Source: Flavipsychrobacter sp. (GTDB lineage: Bacteria; Bacteroidota; Bacteroidia; Chitinophagales; Chitinophagaceae). From it: a stretch of 64,000 bases of DNA. The stretch spans positions 321,481 through 385,480 of the forward strand of contig JANINW010000011.1 of NCBI GenBank assembly GCA_024508935.1. The letters run 5' to 3'. The translations under genes were made by a program, and so were the position numbers. The notes beneath the pieces are model-generated. The model had not been told where the DNA came from. It worked only from the letters and a program-made list of their open reading frames with translations, and did not search any database. Of this stretch, positions 60,077 through 64,000 are shown piece by piece (position 1 is the first letter of the stretch; each line of letters begins with the position of its first letter).

Positions 60077-62038
60077 TTACTGACGGTTAAATAATACAGA
60101 TTCTAACACCTGGTATTTTTCATCGCATAACTGGATAGTATAAATACCAGAAGCCAGTTTGTTCACGTTTACATGTGCTTCATTTGAAGATGATAACTGG
60201 AAAGATTCTGCTTTAATGACCCTGCCAAACTGGTCAAGGATACGCACAGCCATATTGGTAGAAACAGGCTTGTCAATTTTCAATATCATATCATTACCTG
60301 TTACTGGATTAGGATAAATAGAAATACCATATTTACTTCCCGCAATACCATTTACGGACAATGGTGGACCTACTTTTAAAAGTGCTGTGCGGCTGGTATC
60401 GGCTCCTACCTGGCATTCACCACTTACAAGGCACCTGTACCTGAAGCCATTCTTCGATTGGTAAGTATTGCTTATATGGAGAGTATTTGTTTTAGTGCCA
60501 GAATAAACAAAATTGTCAAAGAGGTCTGTATAGCCTGTGCCTGTATCATTCAATTGCCATTGGTATTTAAGGTTCAGGCCGGTTGCATTTATACTGAATG
60601 AAGTATTTACACCTGCATTTACAGAATCATCGGCAGGTTCATTTGTGATAGCTGGTTTGGGCTTAACGGTAAGCATAGCAGGTGTACTGTTGATACCTGC
60701 AGCTGGGCAGGCGGCAATAGCTACGAAACAACGATATTGATACCCCGTCATCGAAGGTGTACCATTTGCTACTTTTAATGTATTGGTGGCAACCCCATAG
60801 TAAGGTGGTGCTGCAGTTAGTGGTACCCAACCTGAACCCTGGTTTACCTGCCACTGATAGGATAAAGTACCGCCTGTTGATACTACAATAAAGCTGGCAG
60901 TATCTTCTGCACATATCGTATCATCACCGCTTTGTGATGAAATAGAAGGTGTAGCACTAACGGTAAGAGACGCAGGCGTAGTGGTGGTGCTGCAACTACC
61001 TGAAGAAACAACACAGCGGAACAAGTAACCATTCTGTGATATAGTAGCACCTGTAATATTCAATGTTGCGCTAGTCACATTGCTATAAGGTGCAGATGCT
61101 GGTACATTCACATAGCCGGAACCTGTATTGTATTGCCATTGGTAAGCACCTGCGCCGGTAGCAGTAACAGTAAAAGAACTGTTATTGCCGGGACAGGTAA
61201 CGGTATTAGACGGCTGACCTGTAATAGAAGGAGTAGGATTTGCAACAACACTTACTGCCACCCTTGCACTGGCACATAAACCATTTTCTGCAGCAACATA
61301 ATAGGTAGTATTGCCAGTAAGTGCCGGTGTAACATAAGGAGAACCGGTAGCAAGAGATGTGCCGCCTGTTGAAGCTGCATACCATTTCAATGTGCCGGAA
61401 GCTGCGGTAGCAGTTAAACTGGCTGTTTGTCCCATACAACCGTTTACCGGAGATGAGGCTGTAGGAGCAGGAGGTGTGGTACATGCAGGTGTAATAACCA
61501 CAACATAGTCTTCTACTTCTCCGCCACCATGATAGCTACATGCCGTCATAGAAGAACTACCACCATATGCACACCGTACCCTCAGACGGGTAGTGCCTAC
61601 TGTAGCACCTATTGGTACAGTAAACGTGCTGGTATAAGAATTGGTAGATGATGAAGAGTTACCGAGACTGGTAGACAATAATTCTTCACCCGCATCATTA
61701 AAATCACCATCGGCATTAAAGTCAACCCACATCTTGTAGTATTCAGCCCAGCTGGGGTTATTTACGATCGTGTAACCAACAGTTCCACCTTGTATGATGG
61801 TTAATGTTTGAGTAGAAAAAAATGTATATCCTGTGCTGGAATTATTACATCCTGTATTAAGATTACTAATGTTTGTAGTGCCACCTGTAGTTGAAACAGA
61901 TTTCACATAATCGCTATAATAACATGCGTAACAATATAGACCAGAAGTACAGTATTGCGATCGTGCCGCAAATGGAATTATTAATAAAACCAATAATCCC
62001 AGTAATTGCTTTTTTAGGGAGGAGTAAATTACATTCAT
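60077..62038 (-). CDS. T9SS-secreted GEVED-domain and Ig-like protein (paralogue of the neighbour)
   Basis: A 653-residue secreted protein with the same order of parts: signal peptide (LIIPFAARSQ), Cys/Tyr-rich start (YCTSGLYCYACYYSDY), GEVED domain (WVDFNADGDFNDAGEELL and GGGEVEDYVVV), CHU_C-type Ig segment, three Ig-like repeats and the T9SS C-terminal domain (SIYPNPVTGNDM, LDQFGRVIKAE, SGIYTIQL). Sequence identity with the gene at 57914 is high in the Ig and sorting parts and lower at the N-terminus, as in a tandem duplication followed by divergence of the exposed tip. Function unknown. Confidence 0.85.
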   Translation of the reverse strand: MNVIYSSLKKQLLGLLVLLIIPFAARSQYCTSGLYCYACYYSDYVKSVSTTGGTTNISNLNTGCNNSSTGYTFFSTQTLTIIQGGTVGYTIVNNPSWAEYYKMWVDFNADGDFNDAGEELLSTSLGNSSSSTNSYTSTFTVPIGATVGTTRLRVRCAYGGSSSMTACSYHGGGEVEDYVVVITPACTTPPAPTASSPVNGCMGQTASLTATAASGTLKWYAASTGGTSLATGSPYVTPALTGNTTYYVAAENGLCASARVAVSVVANPTPSITGQPSNTVTCPGNNSSFTVTATGAGAYQWQYNTGSGYVNVPASAPYSNVTSATLNITGATISQNGYLFRCVVSSGSCSTTTTPASLTVSATPSISSQSGDDTICAEDTASFIVVSTGGTLSYQWQVNQGSGWVPLTAAPPYYGVATNTLKVANGTPSMTGYQYRCFVAIAACPAAGINSTPAMLTVKPKPAITNEPADDSVNAGVNTSFSINATGLNLKYQWQLNDTGTGYTDLFDNFVYSGTKTNTLHISNTYQSKNGFRYRCLVSGECQVGADTSRTALLKVGPPLSVNGIAGSKYGISIYPNPVTGNDMILKIDKPVSTNMAVRILDQFGRVIKAESFQLSSSNEAHVNVNKLASGIYTIQLCDEKYQVLESVLFNRQ

Positions 62039-62127
62039 AGATTTGGATTTTCTTAAATGTAATATACTAAAAAAAATAAAGATTTTAATAAATGTTTAAT
62101 TTTTGCCGGTTTTTTTAAAGAAAATCT

Positions 62128-63630
62128 TTAATGGAATATAAATTTACTCAAATCACTAATGTGTTCAATGTTGCTAACCCGGTATTGTGGCTGGGGTACC
62201 CATTTGTTTTGGTCGTCTTTAAACTCTGGTAAAGCGTTCCATAAAACATTCTTTTCAGGGTTGACTATAAAAGCCCGTCCGGCAATACCCATTCCTACCA
62301 ATATAGACTCATCACTGAGCATATAGACGCTGCCACCGCTTGTAGCGCAGGCAGCGGCATTCGAGTCAATATTGCAGGGAAATTCCCACAGTTTGGTCAA
62401 TTGCTGATCTCCAGATTCCGGCTGACGAAAGATGTCTACATAAGATGATACATTATTATCCCTGTCTGTATTATTATTAAATAAATAAAGTCTGCCATCA
62501 TCGGTTACGCGGCAGGAGTGCTGGGCTTTAAATGGCATCTTTTTTATGCCACCTCTTTCAGGATTAAATTGTCTGCCGTAGCTGGCTATGATCTTTCCTT
62601 CAGGATAGTTGATCTTAACGATACGGTTCATATTCCTGAAACTGATATAGATATAATTATTCTTTTCATCAAAATAGAATGCGTTCATATGTGGTGTCGC
62701 ATTATACGAGCCATCGGGGAAACGATTATAAAAATATTCGCTGTTATTAAAATGGTCAACTGTTTTCCAGTACCATACTACCTTTCCAGTGCTATCATAT
62801 TCAATGATGTTTTCTGTGCGGGTTCTTTTATAATAATCGTTGCCACGCTTTTCAATTGCCCTGTCAGCTTCAATAGCTTTTATAGCCATAGTGCTATCCG
62901 GGAATTTAATCACGGTTTCCTGGGAACCGGCAACCATATAATGCCTGTTGGCTATACGGGTGAATTCGTGGTGATACCGTTCAGTAGTATCACCGCTTAC
63001 CTTGCCATCATCGGGTGCCTTCCAGATAACATTACCATAATAATCAAACTCATATGCTCCTAAGTCTCCAAGTAAGGTAAATGTGCCATAGGCTGTAGGT
63101 TTCAGGTCGCGCATGGAACGGCCGCGCTCAACTACGCCGGGTATATCAGGTATAAACCATACAGGCATTCCTTTCATATCATACATTACCGGCGAGTAGT
63201 CAAAAAGCACCAGCATATCTTTATATGCTTTAGCGGTATCTATAATACGCAGCCTGTATTTAGCCGTATCTATGTATGGAGCATAAGCTGTACTGAAATG
63301 ATACAGTACAGTTTTAACTATCAGTTTGTTTTTTGCATTATAATATTTTACGCGCCATGTATATTCTTTACCAAAGAAGGGTACTTCAATAATTTTACGG
63401 TTGGTCTCGGTTTTTGCTTTTATGATTATATGTTTCTTGAATTTTTTTTCACTGGTAAAATTGCCTTGTGCTATCTCAAACTTGTAATTTTTTGCATTGG
63501 CACCAAACGGAACAGAGAAACCAACCAGTCTGAAATTTAAAGAAGCATACTCTTTCGGGATGATTTGCGCATTAAGGGATATACTTAAGCACAATAAAAC
63601 ATATAAAAATAAAAGCCTTGTTATTTTCAT
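62128..63630 (-). CDS. Arylsulfotransferase (ASST)-like secreted beta-propeller protein
   Basis: A 500-residue exported protein: signal peptide to about residue 21 (SISLNA-Q), a small N-terminal beta domain (~25-110, YTWRVKYYNA), then a propeller with ASST-like landmarks: LLGDLGAYEFDYYGNVIW, YHHEFTRIANRHYMV (His pair typical of the active site), TPHMNAFYFDEKNNYIYISFRNMNRI and AQHSCRVTDDGRLYLFNN. Bacterial ASSTs transfer sulfate between phenols in the periplasm; the catalytic His pattern is plausible but activity here is unproven. No T9SS domain. It stands next to the surface-protein island on the same strand. Confidence 0.75.
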   Translation of the reverse strand: MKITRLLFLYVLLCLSISLNAQIIPKEYASLNFRLVGFSVPFGANAKNYKFEIAQGNFTSEKKFKKHIIIKAKTETNRKIIEVPFFGKEYTWRVKYYNAKNKLIVKTVLYHFSTAYAPYIDTAKYRLRIIDTAKAYKDMLVLFDYSPVMYDMKGMPVWFIPDIPGVVERGRSMRDLKPTAYGTFTLLGDLGAYEFDYYGNVIWKAPDDGKVSGDTTERYHHEFTRIANRHYMVAGSQETVIKFPDSTMAIKAIEADRAIEKRGNDYYKRTRTENIIEYDSTGKVVWYWKTVDHFNNSEYFYNRFPDGSYNATPHMNAFYFDEKNNYIYISFRNMNRIVKINYPEGKIIASYGRQFNPERGGIKKMPFKAQHSCRVTDDGRLYLFNNNTDRDNNVSSYVDIFRQPESGDQQLTKLWEFPCNIDSNAAACATSGGSVYMLSDESILVGMGIAGRAFIVNPEKNVLWNALPEFKDDQNKWVPQPQYRVSNIEHISDLSKFIFH

Positions 63631-63771
63631 AAACTATATATAATGGGTATAGACAATATCCGGGGATTGAGATCAGAATAATGCCGTGCTTAAATTAACA
63701 AATACTCAGAAATGTGTTAGCCTAAATGTCAGGGGTTTTATTATTTTTATAAGTATAGGAATGTAACGGAT

Positions 63772-64000
63772 ATGGTATTCAGAAGATATATTAATGCTAT
63801 TCTCCTGCTTGGCTCTTGGCTGGCATACGGGTGTAATGCCCCAGAAAAGAATGTGCCGGTGCAAACTTCATTAAAGGATAGCCTGTTTATCCCCCCCGAT
63901 ACCAGTACTATACCGCATGACGAGTATGGCGATATGATACGATATGGCAGGGAACTCATCGTTAACACTGCTTATTACATAGGACCTGAAGGTAAAGCCG
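63772..64000 (+). CDS. c-type cytochrome lipoprotein (N-terminal part, runs off the window)
   Basis: The frame is open from the ATG at 63772 to the window end (76 codons). It starts with a hydrophobic leader ending in AYGC (Cys21, probable lipid anchor), then a Pro/Thr-rich tether and the segment EYGDMIRYGRELIVNTAYYI followed by GPEGKA, which matches the lead-in to the first haem site in TsdA-like (thiosulfate dehydrogenase-type) cytochromes. The CxxCH itself would lie just beyond the window. Divergent from the ASST-like gene. Confidence 0.7.
   Translation, partial: MVFRRYINAILLLGSWLAYGCNAPEKNVPVQTSLKDSLFIPPDTSTIPHDEYGDMIRYGRELIVNTAYYIGPEGKA

Overview
The window is a stretch of ordinary chromosome from a member of the Bacteroidota, most likely a Chitinophagales/Chitinophagaceae-type organism. 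The evidence is: Bacteroidota promoters (TTTG, 19 bases, TAnnTTTG), few Shine-Dalgarno sequences, a short primary sigma factor (RpoD, 285 aa), a GldA-type gliding ABC ATPase, several Bacteroidota-typical DUFs (DUF3667, DUF6526), an ECF sigma factor paired with an anti-sigma/beta-barrel protein, a bacillithiol-type BshA, and four large secreted proteins ending in type IX secretion (T9SS) C-terminal domains. No rRNA, tRNA, CRISPR array, insertion sequence or prophage gene was found. The first and last genes run off the window.

Layout. 1-4.3 kb: end of a TolC-type efflux protein, an inositol-monophosphatase-family enzyme, thiL, an EGF-like lipoprotein and gldA. 4.4-8.5 kb: small stress and resistance genes (DinB/maleylpyruvate-isomerase-type proteins, a Crp-like regulator, an SMR/Gdx exporter) and an outer-membrane-like gene preceded by a decayed gene fragment. 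8.6-16.7 kb: maeB, a YhiN-type flavoprotein, an orphan DppC-like permease with an M28 peptidase, a haem lipoprotein, bshA and an AhpD-like protein. 16.8-25.9 kb: DUF genes, a TPR histidine kinase, the ECF sigma factor with its membrane-spanning partner, a queuosine-precursor transporter, a dihaem cytochrome and a degenerate receiver protein. 25.9-34 kb: DoxX, secreted proteins, a fused 2-oxoacid dehydrogenase E1, EamA transporter, arginine decarboxylase and a SpoU methylase. 34.6-45.3 kb: clpS, a DPP-IV/YihY/copper-monooxygenase-like operon with a secreted thioredoxin-like gene, miaE, a Y-family DNA polymerase followed by a radical-SAM protein, a YbjQ-zinc-finger fusion and another DinB protein. 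45.3-49 kb: rpoD, a glutaryl-CoA-dehydrogenase-like gene and icd. 49-62 kb: four T9SS-secreted Ig-like/GEVED proteins all on the minus strand, each with its own strong terminator. 62-64 kb: an arylsulfotransferase-like propeller and the start of a c-type cytochrome lipoprotein.

Three parts stand out. First, the surface-protein island: a 1654-residue protein of about 16 Ig-like repeats of about 96 residues (about 288 bp), next to a mixed Ig/Fn3 adhesin and a duplicated GEVED pair. Second, two TTGTACAA palindromes 21 bp apart in front of the Y-family polymerase/radical-SAM pair look like the operator of a damage-response unit. Third, the ECF sigma factor is followed by one polypeptide that appears to run from cytoplasm to outer membrane. 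BshA together with three DinB-superfamily proteins suggests bacillithiol chemistry. All functional calls are from reading the translated sequence; no searches were run.
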